DNA of 64,000 nucleotides from Natronohydrobacter sp. GTDB lineage: Bacteria; Pseudomonadota; Alphaproteobacteria; Rhodobacterales; Rhodobacteraceae. The stretch spans positions 1 through 64,000 of the forward strand of contig JAUVXF010000003.1 of NCBI GenBank assembly GCA_030603695.1, given 5' to 3'. The notes under the pieces were generated by a model. It made no database searches, was not told the DNA's origin, and saw only the letters and a list, made by a program, of their open reading frames with translations. Positions within the stretch are counted from its first letter, which is position 1, and each line of letters begins with the position of its first letter. Made by a program: the position numbers and the translations under genes. Positions 7,784 to 18,076 of the stretch are shown here, piece after piece.

Positions 7784-10174
7784 TCACCTGAAATACTGCG
7801 CGGAAAGCAGATCGAACACGCGCGACAAATGGGTGCGGAATGCGGCCAGCCATTCAGGAGAAATGGCATCCGGTGTGGCGACGCGCAATTCGGTGTCCAG
7901 TTCCAGCAACAGCTTTTCAACATCGCTCATACGCGCGTCAGAATCGGCTGGCCGGGGCAGGGCGGCCAGATGCCCCCGCATCTCCGATAGCTGATACAGA
8001 ACCGCGCGCGGATTATCGCCATCCAGCGCCAGCAAATCCAGCACAGTCTCGCGCGAGGGGCCGAAACGGTAGCGGCGCTGGTGGGTCATGATGCAGTCAC
8101 CCAGCTCAATGGCAATCTCGTGGCTGCCTGCCACGGCATCTGGGGCGGCAAAGGTTAAAAGCTGCATCAGCATCGTATCTGCACGCTCTTGCGCGCGGCC
8201 CAGCGACAGAAAGCGCCAGCCCAGAAAATGATACATATTCTCATGCACCAGCCCGGAAAAACCCGAAAGCTTGCGCAGCAGAACCGACATGGCGCGCGCG
8301 GCATCATCCCCGGCCTCTACCTGCAAAGCAAAGCGGCGGGCGGTTTTGGCCATATCGTTCAGCGCCTGCCAGCCATCGGGCGAAAAGCGGTCGCGCACTT
8401 TGGCGGCGGCATTGCGCGCGGCGTCGATCAGTGCGGGCAAGGCATCGGGGATTGGCCGTGCAGGCGCCAAATCCAGCCCGCCCAGATAGGCGGCCAGCGC
8501 CAAAAGTGTCGGGTCTTGCGGATCGCCTGTTTCCGCAAGCCGCAAATGATAGGCACGCAGCAGCCGGATGGCGTTTTCCGTGCGTTCCACATAGCGGCCC
8601 AGCCAATACAGGTTGTCAGCAGCGCGTGCGGGCAGAATGCCGGCTGGCACGCGCTCGAAACTGGTGCTGGCGACCAATGTATCTGCGGGCACGGGACGGT
8701 CAGCCATGACCCAGACATCTGCTACAGACCCGCCCGCCTGCATGGCCAGCGCGGTAGGGTCTTGGGTTTTGCCAATGCGCGCATAACCGCCGGGCATGAA
8801 CACCCAGCCATCTTTGCCGCGCGCCGCAAAGACGCGGATTGTCATCGGGCGCGGCACCAGCCGCCCGCCATCCCATGCAGGGGTGGTGGAGAGGGTAACG
8901 GCCTCTTGCCCGACAAGCGCCCCACCACAACGGGCGATCCAATCTTCCAGCGGGGCCGGGGCCGCGCCCCGAAATTCCCCCCCAAGGGCGGCATCTGCGC
9001 CAATGGCAAACGGCAGGCCGGTTTCCAATGCGCCGCCGATAATCATCTGGCGCGCATTGGCCTGAACATGGGCGCGCTCGCGCGCCTGCCCGCACCACCA
9101 TGTCGCAATATTGGGCAGTTTCAGCGGCGCACCCAGCAGCACCTTGGCCATGCGCGGATAAAACGCCATGAAAGCGCGGGTTTCCAGCACGGCAGAGCCT
9201 GGGGCGTTGATCATGCTCAGCCCCTGTTGGCGCAACGCCCCCAGCAGCCCCGGCGTGCCCAGTGCTGAGTGTTCGTTCAATTCCAGCGGATCGACGAAAT
9301 CATCATCCAGACGCCGCCACAACAGCCCCAGCGGTTGCAACCCTTGCACCGTGCGCACCATGGCCTGACCGTTTTCCACGATCATATCCTCGCCTTCCAG
9401 CAGCATCAGGCCCAGATAGCGCGCGATATAGGTATGCTCGTAATATGTATCGTTATTTGGCCCCGGTGTAAGAATGGCCATCTCGCGGCCCGGCCCGGCC
9501 AGATCTTCCAGTGCCGCGCGGAAATTGCGGAAAAAACCGGCCAAGCGCCGAACATGGGCGCGCGGAAAGGGGTCTGTAAACATGCGCGTTGCGGCCATGC
9601 GGTTTTCCAGCGCAAACCCCGCGCCCGAAGGGGCCTCTGTGCGATCGCCCAGCACGAAAAAAGACCCATCGGGCGAGCGCCCGATTTCAAAGGCCAGATG
9701 GTGCAGCCAATAGCCCGATTTGGGCGTCATGCCCACCATAGGATGACGCCAATGGGGATTGCCTGCCACAAGTTCGGCCGGCAAATGGCCCTGTTCCACC
9801 AGATGCGCTGGCCCATATAAATCGGCCAAAACCTGTTCCAGAAGATCGGCGCGTTGGGACAGCCCGTCGCATATCTGTGTCCACTCGGCCTCTGCAATCA
9901 GAACCGGGATATGGCTTAGGGGCCATGCACGCTCTTGCGCCGGGCCTTCGGAATAGTGGCGGAAATACACACCCGCATCGCGCAAATACTGATCCCCGCG
10001 TGCAAAGCGTGCCTCTACCTCTGCCGCAGAAATGCGTGAAAGCTGATCTATAAAGCTTTGCCAGACAGGGCGCATCGCGCCACGTGCGTCAAATAATTCA
10101 TCTGATACCCCTGCATGAGGGGTATAGCCTTTCAGCAGATCGGGCAAAGCATGGGCGCGGGGCTGGTTCATCAT
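7784..10174 (-). CDS. Circularly permuted ATP-grasp / alpha-E domain fusion
   Basis: A 796-residue fusion of two proteins that are separate in many bacteria. Residues about 80-470 are a circularly permuted type-2 ATP-grasp domain (AILTPGPNNDTYYEHTYIAR, then EGEDMIVENG). Residues about 500-790 are an alpha-E helical domain opening with the signature NLYWLGRYVERTENAIRLL. ATP-grasp enzymes join a carboxylate to an amine via acyl phosphate; alpha-E has no known activity. It is flanked by two transglutaminase-like genes 3-4 bases away, so one operon. Substrate unknown. Confidence 0.88.
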   Translation of the reverse strand: MMNQPRAHALPDLLKGYTPHAGVSDELFDARGAMRPVWQSFIDQLSRISAAEVEARFARGDQYLRDAGVYFRHYSEGPAQERAWPLSHIPVLIAEAEWTQICDGLSQRADLLEQVLADLYGPAHLVEQGHLPAELVAGNPHWRHPMVGMTPKSGYWLHHLAFEIGRSPDGSFFVLGDRTEAPSGAGFALENRMAATRMFTDPFPRAHVRRLAGFFRNFRAALEDLAGPGREMAILTPGPNNDTYYEHTYIARYLGLMLLEGEDMIVENGQAMVRTVQGLQPLGLLWRRLDDDFVDPLELNEHSALGTPGLLGALRQQGLSMINAPGSAVLETRAFMAFYPRMAKVLLGAPLKLPNIATWWCGQARERAHVQANARQMIIGGALETGLPFAIGADAALGGEFRGAAPAPLEDWIARCGGALVGQEAVTLSTTPAWDGGRLVPRPMTIRVFAARGKDGWVFMPGGYARIGKTQDPTALAMQAGGSVADVWVMADRPVPADTLVASTSFERVPAGILPARAADNLYWLGRYVERTENAIRLLRAYHLRLAETGDPQDPTLLALAAYLGGLDLAPARPIPDALPALIDAARNAAAKVRDRFSPDGWQALNDMAKTARRFALQVEAGDDAARAMSVLLRKLSGFSGLVHENMYHFLGWRFLSLGRAQERADTMLMQLLTFAAPDAVAGSHEIAIELGDCIMTHQRRYRFGPSRETVLDLLALDGDNPRAVLYQLSEMRGHLAALPRPADSDARMSDVEKLLLELDTELRVATPDAISPEWLAAFRTHLSRVFDLLSAQYFR

Positions 10175-10178
10175 GCAG

Positions 10179-13100
10179 TCATGGCACGGGCATGCGCCGT
10201 AAGTCGAGGGTCATGGGGAATTCTGGATGCACCCGCTCTGGCGCAGGCTGATAGGCACCGGGCGCATGGCCATGCGCTTCAAACCGAGAGAGCCTGCGCG
10301 CCTCGGCCTCGTAGCCATTTACGGGGAAGGTATCATAGTTGCGCCCGCCCGGATGGGCCACATGATAGACACAGCCGCCAATCGCACGCCCTGTCCAATC
10401 ATCATAGATATCAAATGTCAGCGGCGCATTGACAGGCAAGACCGGGTGAAGTGCAGCGGCGGGTTGCCATGCCTTGAACCGCACACCGCCCACGGCCTGA
10501 GCCGATATGCCCGTTTTCGCCAAGGGCACGGGGCGTTGGTTGCACATCACGCGGTAGCGATCCTGATGCAGCGCCGTCAGCCGCACTTGCAGCCGTTCAA
10601 CGGAACTGTCGGTATAGCGCACTGTGCCGCCGATTGCCCCCGTTTCCCCCAGAACATGCCACGGCTCCAAGGCCTGCCGCAATTCCAGATGCACGCCTTC
10701 AACCTCAATCTGGCCGCAGAAAGGAAAGCGGAATTCGGCCTGCGCGCGGAACCATTCTGGATCAAGATCAAAGCCATGCGCGCGCAGATCGGCCAGCAGC
10801 GCCAGAAAATCCTCCCATACGAAATGCGGCAACATGAACCGATCATGCAGCACCGTGCCCCAACGCACCGGGGCAGAGCGCACAGGGTCTTGCGCCACCC
10901 GCGCGATGATGGCGCGGATCAAGAGTTGCTGTGCCAGATTCATGCGCGGATGAGGCGGCATTTCAAAGCCCCGGAACTCCACCAGCCCCAGACGCCCTGT
11001 CGGGCCATCGGGGGAGTAGAGTTTATCAATGCAAATCTCGGCGCGGTGCGTATTGCCAGTTACATCTATCAGGATGTTGCGCAACAACCTGTCCACCAGC
11101 CAAGGCGGCGGCAATGGCCCGCCCGCAACGGGATCACCAATCTGGCCAAGGGCTATTTCCAACTCATACAGGCTGTCATGGCGCGCTTCATCAATGCGCG
11201 GGGCCTGCGATGTGGGGCCAATGAACAGGCCAGAAAACAGATAGGACAGCGAGGGGTGGCGCTGCCAGATCAGGATCAGCGATTTCAGCAGATCGGGGCG
11301 GCGCAGGAAGGGGCTATCTTCCATCGTGGCCCCGCCCACAACCACATGATTTCCCCCGCCCGTGCCGCAATGACGCCCGTCCACCATGAATTTATCAGCG
11401 CCAAGGCGGCAAGTGCGGGCCTCGTCATAAATCGCCTCGGTGGTGGCCACGCAATCTTCCCAGCTATGGGCGGGGTGGATATTCACCTCTATCACGCCGG
11501 GATCGGGGGCGACGCGAATGACATTCAGGCGCGGATCATTGGGGGGGGCATAGCCCTCTATATGGATGGGAAGCGACAATTCCGCCGCCGTGGCCTCTGC
11601 TGCGGCCAGAAGATCAAGATATTCCTCCAAGGTTTCGCAAGGCGGCATGAACAGGCATAACCTGCCCGCGCGCGGCTCTATTGCGATGGCGGTGCGCACT
11701 GTGCCTTGTTCGGGATCAATCCCATCCTGTGCCACAATCTGTTGGCGGCGCGTGTCATCCAGCGTTACCTTGCCCGCCTGTTCATGCCCGGCAGAAACCG
11801 GGGGCATCATGGCCTCTTGCTCGGCCTCCTCGCGGGCAATGCGGTCTATCTCTGCCTCTACCTCGGCGCGCTGGGGGGTGTGGCGCGAATGGAAATCGGG
11901 CAGGGGCGCAAGTGGAAGCGATGTATCGGCGGGGTAGGTGTAAGGGTATTGCGCGGGCGGCACATAGGGCAGGCTGCCGAGCGGCAGACGAAAGCCCACG
12001 GGGCTGTCACCGGGCACAAGAAACAGCTTGCCGCGCCGGGGTTTCCACATCTCTGACCGCCAGCGCGGCGCATGGGCCGCGCCCTGCCAGCGCTGGATTG
12101 GCAACACAAAACCCGCCGCCTCTGTCAGGCCGCGATCAAAGACGCGGGCAATGCGCGCGCGTTCCTCGGCATCTTTCAGGCGAGAATTTTCGGGCGTCAC
12201 ATTGGGCGGCAAAAGCGCCTCTTTCAAAATCCACTCTGCCGGGTCTTCATAGGCAGGCTGGGCGTATTCCGGATCAATCCCCAGCTTTTCGGCAAACCCT
12301 TTCAGAAAAGCACCAGCCTGATCCGGGCCAACATTGTAATCTTGTGCCTCTTGCGCCACCAGTTCGGGGTTTTTCCACACAGGGTGCCCGTCGCGCCGCC
12401 AATACAGCGAAAACGTCCAGCGCGGCAGGGTTTCGCCCGGATACCATTTGCCCTGCCCGTAATGCAAAAACCCGCCCGGCGCAAAACGGGTGCGCAAGCG
12501 GCGGATCAGGGTATCGGCCAGATCGCGTTTGGTGGGGCCAACGGCTTCTGTATTCCATTCCGCGCTTTCAAAATCATCGATGGAAACAAATGTCGGCTCT
12601 CCGCCCATTGTCAGGCGCAAATCGGCGGCACTCAATGCCTCATCCACCTTTGCGCCCATCGCATTCAGCTTTTCCCATGCCTCATCGCTGAAGGGTTTGG
12701 TGATGCGCGGATGCTCTGCCACGCGCTGCACGCGCATATCAAAGTTGAAATCAATCTTGGTATCGGGCGCGCCGGAAAACCCGCCGGAAATGGGGGCGGC
12801 GTTGCGGTAATGGGGGGTTGCTGCAAGGGGGATATGGCTCTCACCTGTCAAAAGCCCCGATGTGGGATCAAGCCCGATCCAGCCTGCGCCGGGAATATAG
12901 GCTTCTACCCAGGCATGCAGATCGGTGAAATCCACCTCTGTGCCAGATGGCCCATCCAGTGCTTTCACATCCGGCGCAAGCTGGATCAGATAGCCAGAGA
13001 CAAACCGCGCCGCAACGCCCAGATGCCGCAAAGCCTGCACCAAAAGCCAGCTGGAATCGCGGCAAGACCCTTCGGCGCGGCCCAAGGTTTCTTCTGGTGT

Positions 13101-13601
13101 CTGCACACCGGGTTCCATGCGGATTGTGTAGCGGATGGCGGCATTTACCGTGCGGTTGATAAGAACCAGAAAATCTACTGTCGGCAGGGGATCGCGCGGA
13201 AAATTGTTCAAGAATTCCTGCAACAAAGGGCCTGCGGGTTCGGCGCGCTTATAGATCACCAAATCGTCGGCCAGATCGGCGGGATAGGTGAGGGGCCAGG
13301 TTTCCGCCCCTTCCTCGGTAAAGAAATCAAACGGGTTATAGACTGACATATCGGCTGTCAGATCGACTTCGATTTTCAATTCGCGCACGGGTTCGGGAAA
13401 GACGAAACGCGCCAGCCAGTTGCCATAAGGGTCTTGCTGGTGGTTCACGAAATGCCCGCCGGGGCTGACTTTCAGACTATGCGAAATAACGCGGGTGCGT
13501 GAATGCGGGGCAGGGCGCAGGCGGATGACTTGGGGGCCAAGCATGACCGGGCGGTCATATGTGTAATGTGTCAGGTGATAGATGCTGGCATGAATGGCCA
13601 T
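10179..13601 (-). CDS. Large transglutaminase / DUF2126 protein
   Basis: A 1140-residue cytoplasmic protein. Residues 1-85 are a transglutaminase N-terminal beta domain. The core at about 150-260 has C180 ([19 protein letters not shown]), H229 ([12 protein letters not shown]) and D245 ([10 protein letters not shown]). The remaining ~800 residues are DUF2126, with the conserved stretch [14 protein letters not shown] and a glutamine-synthetase-like feel (VEVNIHP-type strands). It is the first gene of the three-gene cluster and starts at 13601. DUF2126 has been proposed to be a COOH-NH2 ligase-like domain; this is unproven. Confidence 0.88.
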   Translation of the reverse strand: MAIHASIYHLTHYTYDRPVMLGPQVIRLRPAPHSRTRVISHSLKVSPGGHFVNHQQDPYGNWLARFVFPEPVRELKIEVDLTADMSVYNPFDFFTEEGAETWPLTYPADLADDLVIYKRAEPAGPLLQEFLNNFPRDPLPTVDFLVLINRTVNAAIRYTIRMEPGVQTPEETLGRAEGSCRDSSWLLVQALRHLGVAARFVSGYLIQLAPDVKALDGPSGTEVDFTDLHAWVEAYIPGAGWIGLDPTSGLLTGESHIPLAATPHYRNAAPISGGFSGAPDTKIDFNFDMRVQRVAEHPRITKPFSDEAWEKLNAMGAKVDEALSAADLRLTMGGEPTFVSIDDFESAEWNTEAVGPTKRDLADTLIRRLRTRFAPGGFLHYGQGKWYPGETLPRWTFSLYWRRDGHPVWKNPELVAQEAQDYNVGPDQAGAFLKGFAEKLGIDPEYAQPAYEDPAEWILKEALLPPNVTPENSRLKDAEERARIARVFDRGLTEAAGFVLPIQRWQGAAHAPRWRSEMWKPRRGKLFLVPGDSPVGFRLPLGSLPYVPPAQYPYTYPADTSLPLAPLPDFHSRHTPQRAEVEAEIDRIAREEAEQEAMMPPVSAGHEQAGKVTLDDTRRQQIVAQDGIDPEQGTVRTAIAIEPRAGRLCLFMPPCETLEEYLDLLAAAEATAAELSLPIHIEGYAPPNDPRLNVIRVAPDPGVIEVNIHPAHSWEDCVATTEAIYDEARTCRLGADKFMVDGRHCGTGGGNHVVVGGATMEDSPFLRRPDLLKSLILIWQRHPSLSYLFSGLFIGPTSQAPRIDEARHDSLYELEIALGQIGDPVAGGPLPPPWLVDRLLRNILIDVTGNTHRAEICIDKLYSPDGPTGRLGLVEFRGFEMPPHPRMNLAQQLLIRAIIARVAQDPVRSAPVRWGTVLHDRFMLPHFVWEDFLALLADLRAHGFDLDPEWFRAQAEFRFPFCGQIEVEGVHLELRQALEPWHVLGETGAIGGTVRYTDSSVERLQVRLTALHQDRYRVMCNQRPVPLAKTGISAQAVGGVRFKAWQPAAALHPVLPVNAPLTFDIYDDWTGRAIGGCVYHVAHPGGRNYDTFPVNGYEAEARRLSRFEAHGHAPGAYQPAPERVHPEFPMTLDLRRMPVP

Positions 13602-13865
13602 AGTTCGGTATCCAGTTCTTGATGTGCTTGGCCCAAGCTATCGTGGATCATGCGCAATGTGACCCTCTAGCGCGGGCAGTGTTGCAAATATCAGATAATG
13701 ATCTGATGTGTGCCTAATTTTTCGGCGCTTTCTGGTTTATCCCTTTTGCGGCAATGGGCGGAAGCGTGGCGCGTTTTGGCGTGTGTGCCGTCTTTGGCCA
13801 GCGCGGGAACAATGCCGTTGAAGCTTTGTGCGACAGGCTGGCCGTTTGGGCAAGCAGGCCCAAGC

Positions 13866-14474
13866 CTACCCAAAAACCAGCTTTGCCGCGATGGCCCACA
13901 TGACAACGGCAATCGCCCCTTCCAGCACCCGCCACGCACCGGGCCGCGCGAAAACGGGGCGCAGGCGGGTTGCGCCATATCCCAGCGCAAAAAAGAACAA
14001 GAATGATCCCGAAACTGCCCCCGCCCCGAATATGGCTTCCTGACCGGGAAACCCTGTTGAGATTGTGCCAAGAAGCACCACTGTATCCAGATAGACATGC
14101 GGATTAAGCCAAGTGATCGCAAGACAGGCCAGAAGCGTGGGTGCAAGCGGGGTTGTCGCGCCACCCTCGCTGACATGCAGCGCCGCATTGGAGGATACTG
14201 CCGCGCGCAGGCTTCGCGCCCCATACCACAGCAAAAACGCCGCACCTGCATAGCGCATCACAGGTTCAACCCATGGTAATAACGTTACGATCTTGCCAAA
14301 GCTGGTGACGCCAAGAATGATCAGTGCCGCATCCGAGACAGCGCATGTCAGGCACACTGCAAACAAATGTTCGCCGCGCAATCCTTGGCGCAAGACAAAC
14401 GCATTCTGCGCGCCAATTGCCAAAATCAGGGTCAGCCCCATTGTCAGACCTGTCAGAAAAACCGAAATGGCCAT
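13866..14474 (-). CDS. LysE/ArgO-family amino-acid exporter
   Basis: A 202-residue inner-membrane protein with about six hydrophobic segments. The family N-terminus is MTLGLTLILAIGAQNAFVLRQG-like (residues 10-31), and the conserved AITWLNPHVYLDTVVLLG falls in the middle. This matches LysE/ArgO exporters of lysine or arginine more closely than the RhtB branch. It is monocistronic and divergent from coaD. The 264-base stretch after its stop (13602-13865) holds no gene I can support. Confidence 0.9.
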   Translation of the reverse strand: MAISVFLTGLTMGLTLILAIGAQNAFVLRQGLRGEHLFAVCLTCAVSDAALIILGVTSFGKIVTLLPWVEPVMRYAGAAFLLWYGARSLRAAVSSNAALHVSEGGATTPLAPTLLACLAITWLNPHVYLDTVVLLGTISTGFPGQEAIFGAGAVSGSFLFFFALGYGATRLRPVFARPGAWRVLEGAIAVVMWAIAAKLVFG

Positions 14475-14671
14475 GGTGGATGCTCTTGTTGGGGCAGGGT
14501 TCTCATAGCGGTGGTGCGGGTATGCTACAAGCAGGGGCTACACAGTTTCTCTCTCATGCCATGTGAAATCAGAAGTTTGTCACGAATACGGCGCAAGATG
14601 CCGCAGGACAGGCTTGCATCTTGGCGCGCAATATTGTTGCGTGCGCTGCAAGGGAAGCAGGGAGAGTTGCC

Positions 14672-15172
14672 ATGCGCATCGGGCTTTATCCGGGAACATT
14701 TGATCCGCTGACATTGGGGCATCGTGATATTATCACACGCGCCGCGCAATTGGTGGATCGGCTGGTGATCGGTGTTGCGATAAATCGGGACAAGGGGCCG
14801 ATGTTCACACTGGAAGAGCGTGTGGCGATGATAGAAGCGGAAGTGCATGATCTTAGCGCGCGCACCGGGGTAGAGATTGTCGCCCATCCATTCGAGAACC
14901 TGTTGATTGATTGCGCGCGGGATGTGGGGGCATCTATCATTATTCGCGGGCTGCGGGCGGTTACGGATTTTGAATATGAATTCCAGATGGTCGGCATGAA
15001 CCGCGCGATGGATGACAGCATTGAAACGGTGTTTCTGATGGCAGAGGCCCGACATCAGGCGATTGCTTCAAAGCTGGTGAAGGAAATCGCGCGGCTGGGC
15101 GGGGATGTATCCAAATTCGTCTCTCCTGCGATCGAGGCGGCGCTGCTGGAACGCTTTGGCCGCCTCTCTTAG
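14672..15172 (+). CDS. coaD: Phosphopantetheine adenylyltransferase CoaD
   Basis: CoaD transfers AMP from ATP to 4'-phosphopantetheine, the penultimate step of coenzyme A synthesis. The 166-residue protein has the nucleotidyltransferase motif GLYPGTFDPLTLGH at its N-terminus and the later loop ASKLVKEIARLGGDVSKFV. The start at 14672 follows AAGCAGGGAGAG; an in-frame ATG at 14621 would add unrelated residues. coaBC, for earlier steps of the pathway, is at 58410-59600, so the pathway genes are dispersed. Confidence 0.95.
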   Translation: MRIGLYPGTFDPLTLGHRDIITRAAQLVDRLVIGVAINRDKGPMFTLEERVAMIEAEVHDLSARTGVEIVAHPFENLLIDCARDVGASIIIRGLRAVTDFEYEFQMVGMNRAMDDSIETVFLMAEARHQAIASKLVKEIARLGGDVSKFVSPAIEAALLERFGRLS

Positions 15173-15175
15173 GAA

Positions 15176-16018
15176 TCAGTTGCGTATGAGGCAGGTTGAC
15201 ACGCCTTCGCAAGCGAGGAAAATCGCGCTCATGCCGCCGCTGGCATTGCCAAGGTTGAAGATCCCTGCCGCTTCTTGCCCTGTGGGGCCATAGAAAGCGC
15301 CGTCAAAATTACCGCCTGCATTGGCACCCTGAAATGTCATTATGGTGTCCCCCGTGGCGGTAAATTGCCCGGTCTGAGAATTGATGCTGATATTGTTGAA
15401 AGCTGCGGAAAGTGGCGTTCCACCGTCAAACCCGCCGTCAAAGCGGGCCGCCAAAATGCCTGCATTGAAATCTACTTCCAGAACTGCGTCGCCGCCCACC
15501 AATCCATTCGGGCCATCTGTCAAGCCCGCGCTGCCGCGGAACTGCCCCTGATAGCTGGTCGCGATGTTGCTGCGTGGCAAGTTTGGCGTGGCTGCCGGAC
15601 TATCCAAAGCCGCGGCATGCACAAGCTGCGCGGCGCTGGCATCTGTGCCATCAATGCGCTGATCGATGCGGAAATTCCCGACAAAGGCATATTGCCCCTG
15701 CAAATGCTGCGTTACCCCGCCGGTACCGGTATTGTCGCGCCCGCCAAGAACTGTGCAATTCTGTAGCTGGTCATCACGGCAACTGACACTGACGCCCGCC
15801 ATTGGCCCTTCGGTGATTTGCAACAGCATCGCGCCATCGCTGCTGCGGCGAAACAGGCTCGCGCGCGCGGCAGAGGCGGCGAATGTCTGGCTGTCGATCG
15901 TGGTTGAATTGCGTGTCACAAACGGCGTCCCGCCGCCGCCGCCACTGCTGCCCCCGCCACATCCCGCAACCGCGAAAATAGTCACCGCCAAAAGCGGTGT
16001 TGTGAAATGACTGCCCAT
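15176..16018 (-). CDS. TbpB-barrel-like surface/periplasmic lipoprotein
   Basis: A 280-residue protein with a lipoprotein signal: FAVAGC lipobox cysteine near residue 20, followed by a flexible glycine/serine run. The C-terminal half resembles the beta-barrel of transferrin-binding protein B-like families: alternating short strands (GQFTATGDTIMTF) and the family hallmark GAFYGPTGQEAAGIFNL. The usual partners, a TonB-dependent receptor and a Slam translocator, are not adjacent. The ligand is unknown; heme, metal or complement-type ligands are known in the family. Tail-to-tail with coaD, 3 bases apart. Confidence 0.68.
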   Translation of the reverse strand: MGSHFTTPLLAVTIFAVAGCGGGSSGGGGGTPFVTRNSTTIDSQTFAASAARASLFRRSSDGAMLLQITEGPMAGVSVSCRDDQLQNCTVLGGRDNTGTGGVTQHLQGQYAFVGNFRIDQRIDGTDASAAQLVHAAALDSPAATPNLPRSNIATSYQGQFRGSAGLTDGPNGLVGGDAVLEVDFNAGILAARFDGGFDGGTPLSAAFNNISINSQTGQFTATGDTIMTFQGANAGGNFDGAFYGPTGQEAAGIFNLGNASGGMSAIFLACEGVSTCLIRN

Positions 16019-16154
16019 AATCGCCCCATTAGTTATAATTTTATCTAAAAATTGCGAAAATGGGGCGAACTGTCAATCGCTGGTGCTTGGCTTTACCTGC
16101 CTGTGCGTCTTTTATGACTCACTCTATGTGACATAGGCGCGATCGACCGCTGGC

Positions 16155-17372
16155 TCACACCGCGCGCGGGCGCAGCGCCAGCCAGATCAGGGCGCTGCCG
16201 GCCAGCACAAGGAAAGGCAGCATTGCAAGGTTGACCAACTGCCAGCCTGTTTCTGCTGTTCCACCAGCGCAATTCATCAGCGTGCCAGAACTGAGCGAAG
16301 CCAGAAATACACCCCCAAAGACAATCATATCATTCATGCCCTGAATGCGCCCGCGTTCTTCTGGTGAATGCGCAGCCGTCAGCATGCTTGTGGCCCCGAT
16401 AAAGCCAAAATTCCAGCCCAGCCCCAGAAGGATCAGGGCAATGTAGAACTGCTCCAGCTCCACCCCTGTCATGGCCACGGCGCCAGAGGCTGCAAGGATA
16501 ACCAGCCCCAAGGCCACAATGCTGCGTGCACCGAAGCGGGTAATCAGATGGCCGGTGAAAAAGGAGGGCGCATACATGGCCAGAACATGGGCCGAGACGA
16601 TATTGGCTGCATCCGATGTGGCAAAGCCGCACCCAACCACTGCCAAGGGCGTAGAGGTCATGACCAGATTCATCAGCGCATAAGATACTGTCCCGCAAAT
16701 CACTGCCACAGCGATCACAGGCACGCTGAGCAATTCGCGGCGCGAGCGCCCGGCAACGGTGGTGCTTGTGGGTTTCGGCGGGGTTGGGATATCCAGCGCA
16801 CTCAGCAGCACAACGCCTGCAATATTCAGCCCGATTACAGCCAGATAGGTGGCCAGAAACGGAACCGACATGGCATCTGTGGTCAAAGATACAAGCTGCG
16901 GCCCAAAGACCGCTGATAACAGCCCCCCCGCCATGACATAGGAAATAGCCTTGGGCCGGAATTCCGGGCTGGCGGTATCTGTCGCGGCAAAGCGGTAAAA
17001 CCCGTTGGCCGACATATAGGTTCCGGTAATGAATGACCCCAGCAAAAACAGCGCAAAAGACCCCAGCATCAGCGCATAAGCCGAAATGGCTGCCCCCACG
17101 GCACCTGCGCCGCAGGCCAGCCAGAACCCCGCGCGCCGCCCATAGGCCTGCATGAAGCTGGAAAGCGGCGTGGCTGCGGCCATGGAGCCAAGCACAATCA
17201 TGGAAATTGGCAATGTGGCCCAGCAGGGGTTAGAGGCCAGCATCTGCCCTGTCAGCCCGCCAATAATGAACAGGATCGGCAATTGCGCGCCCACAACCGC
17301 TTGGGCTGCGACAAGAACCATGACATTGCGCTTGGCGCGGGTGTTATCGGGGGTTGCAACTGTCTCGCTCAT
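16155..17372 (-). CDS. Major facilitator superfamily transporter
   Basis: A 405-residue inner-membrane protein with about 12 hydrophobic segments. The MFS loop-2/3 region reads SSFMQAYGRRAGFWLACG, and repeated glycine-rich helices follow. The start at 17372 (MSETVATPDNTRAKRN) puts the first helix directly after a short cytosolic N-terminus; the longer frame would overlap the divergent glycosylase gene. The substrate cannot be inferred. Confidence 0.9.
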   Translation of the reverse strand: MSETVATPDNTRAKRNVMVLVAAQAVVGAQLPILFIIGGLTGQMLASNPCWATLPISMIVLGSMAAATPLSSFMQAYGRRAGFWLACGAGAVGAAISAYALMLGSFALFLLGSFITGTYMSANGFYRFAATDTASPEFRPKAISYVMAGGLLSAVFGPQLVSLTTDAMSVPFLATYLAVIGLNIAGVVLLSALDIPTPPKPTSTTVAGRSRRELLSVPVIAVAVICGTVSYALMNLVMTSTPLAVVGCGFATSDAANIVSAHVLAMYAPSFFTGHLITRFGARSIVALGLVILAASGAVAMTGVELEQFYIALILLGLGWNFGFIGATSMLTAAHSPEERGRIQGMNDMIVFGGVFLASLSSGTLMNCAGGTAETGWQLVNLAMLPFLVLAGSALIWLALRPRAV

Positions 17373-17446
17373 ACGCGCAGGATTAGACCTGATTTCGTGC
17401 GGGGGGAAGAGGTGTTTTACATGTGCAGCAAAAAGGCGCAGGGCTG

Positions 17447-18076
17447 ATGGTGGGGCGCATCCTGACAACGCAAGAGTGCATGGAGGAAGGCGCGCTCTGG
17501 CTTGCCGCACAAGAACCGCGCTTCGCCCATGCGCTGCGTCTGACGGGCACACCGCCTTTGCGGCGCAAACCAGACGGATTCGCGCATTTGTTAAGCGCCA
17601 TTGTCAGCCAGCAAGTCAGCACCCATGCCGCCCGCGCCATCTGGGGGCGGATGGAAGCGGCGGGGCTGGTCACGCCAGCGGCCGTATTGGCGGCCGATGA
17701 TGAAACTTTGCGCGCGCCGGGCCTGTCGGGCCAGAAAATGCGCTATGCCCGCGCGCTGGCGGCATCTGGGATTGATTTTGACGCGCTGCGCGATCTGCCC
17801 GATGCGGATGTGGTGCGCATTCTGGTTGAAGTTCCCGGCATAGGCCATTGGACTGCCGAGATTTATGCAATGTTTAGCCTTGGGCGCGCGGATGTGTTTG
17901 CACCTGCTGATCTGGCCTTGCAGGAATCGGCCAAGCGGCTTTTTGCACTGCCAGAGCGCCCGAAGGAAGCCGCGTTGCGCAAGCTTTCGGCTGCATGGTC
18001 GCCGTGGCGCAGTGTTGCGGCGGGTTTGCTCTGGGCCTATTACCGTGTAGAAACCGAGAGGGAAGGAATCACATGA
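17447..18076 (+). CDS. DNA-3-methyladenine glycosylase II, AlkA-like
   Basis: A 209-residue HhH-GPD base-excision glycosylase removing alkylated purines. Visible are the core LLSAIVSQQVSTHAARAIW, the helix-hairpin-helix VEVPGIGHWTAEIYAMF, and catalytic aspartate in FAPADLALQ. It is shorter than E. coli AlkA because the N-terminal domain is absent, which is common in alphaproteobacteria. Start chosen at 17447 (MVGRILTT); an ATG at 17423 is possible. Its stop overlaps the esterase start (ATGA). Confidence 0.88.
   Translation: MVGRILTTQECMEEGALWLAAQEPRFAHALRLTGTPPLRRKPDGFAHLLSAIVSQQVSTHAARAIWGRMEAAGLVTPAAVLAADDETLRAPGLSGQKMRYARALAASGIDFDALRDLPDADVVRILVEVPGIGHWTAEIYAMFSLGRADVFAPADLALQESAKRLFALPERPKEAALRKLSAAWSPWRSVAAGLLWAYYRVETEREGIT

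Noticed and set aside
8189-9268. Long plus-strand frame opposite the ATP-grasp gene
   Set aside because: It is a shadow of the strong minus-strand gene, biased in Arg/Pro/Gln/His/Cys and without recognisable motifs.
12072-13346. 424-residue plus-strand frame opposite the DUF2126 gene
   Set aside because: Composition is typical of antisense reading in GC-rich DNA; the minus-strand protein has clear domains over the same bases.
13602-13865. Possible small gene in the gap between the DUF2126 and LysE genes
   Set aside because: Short frames there have no ribosome site or conserved-looking sequence; treated as non-coding.
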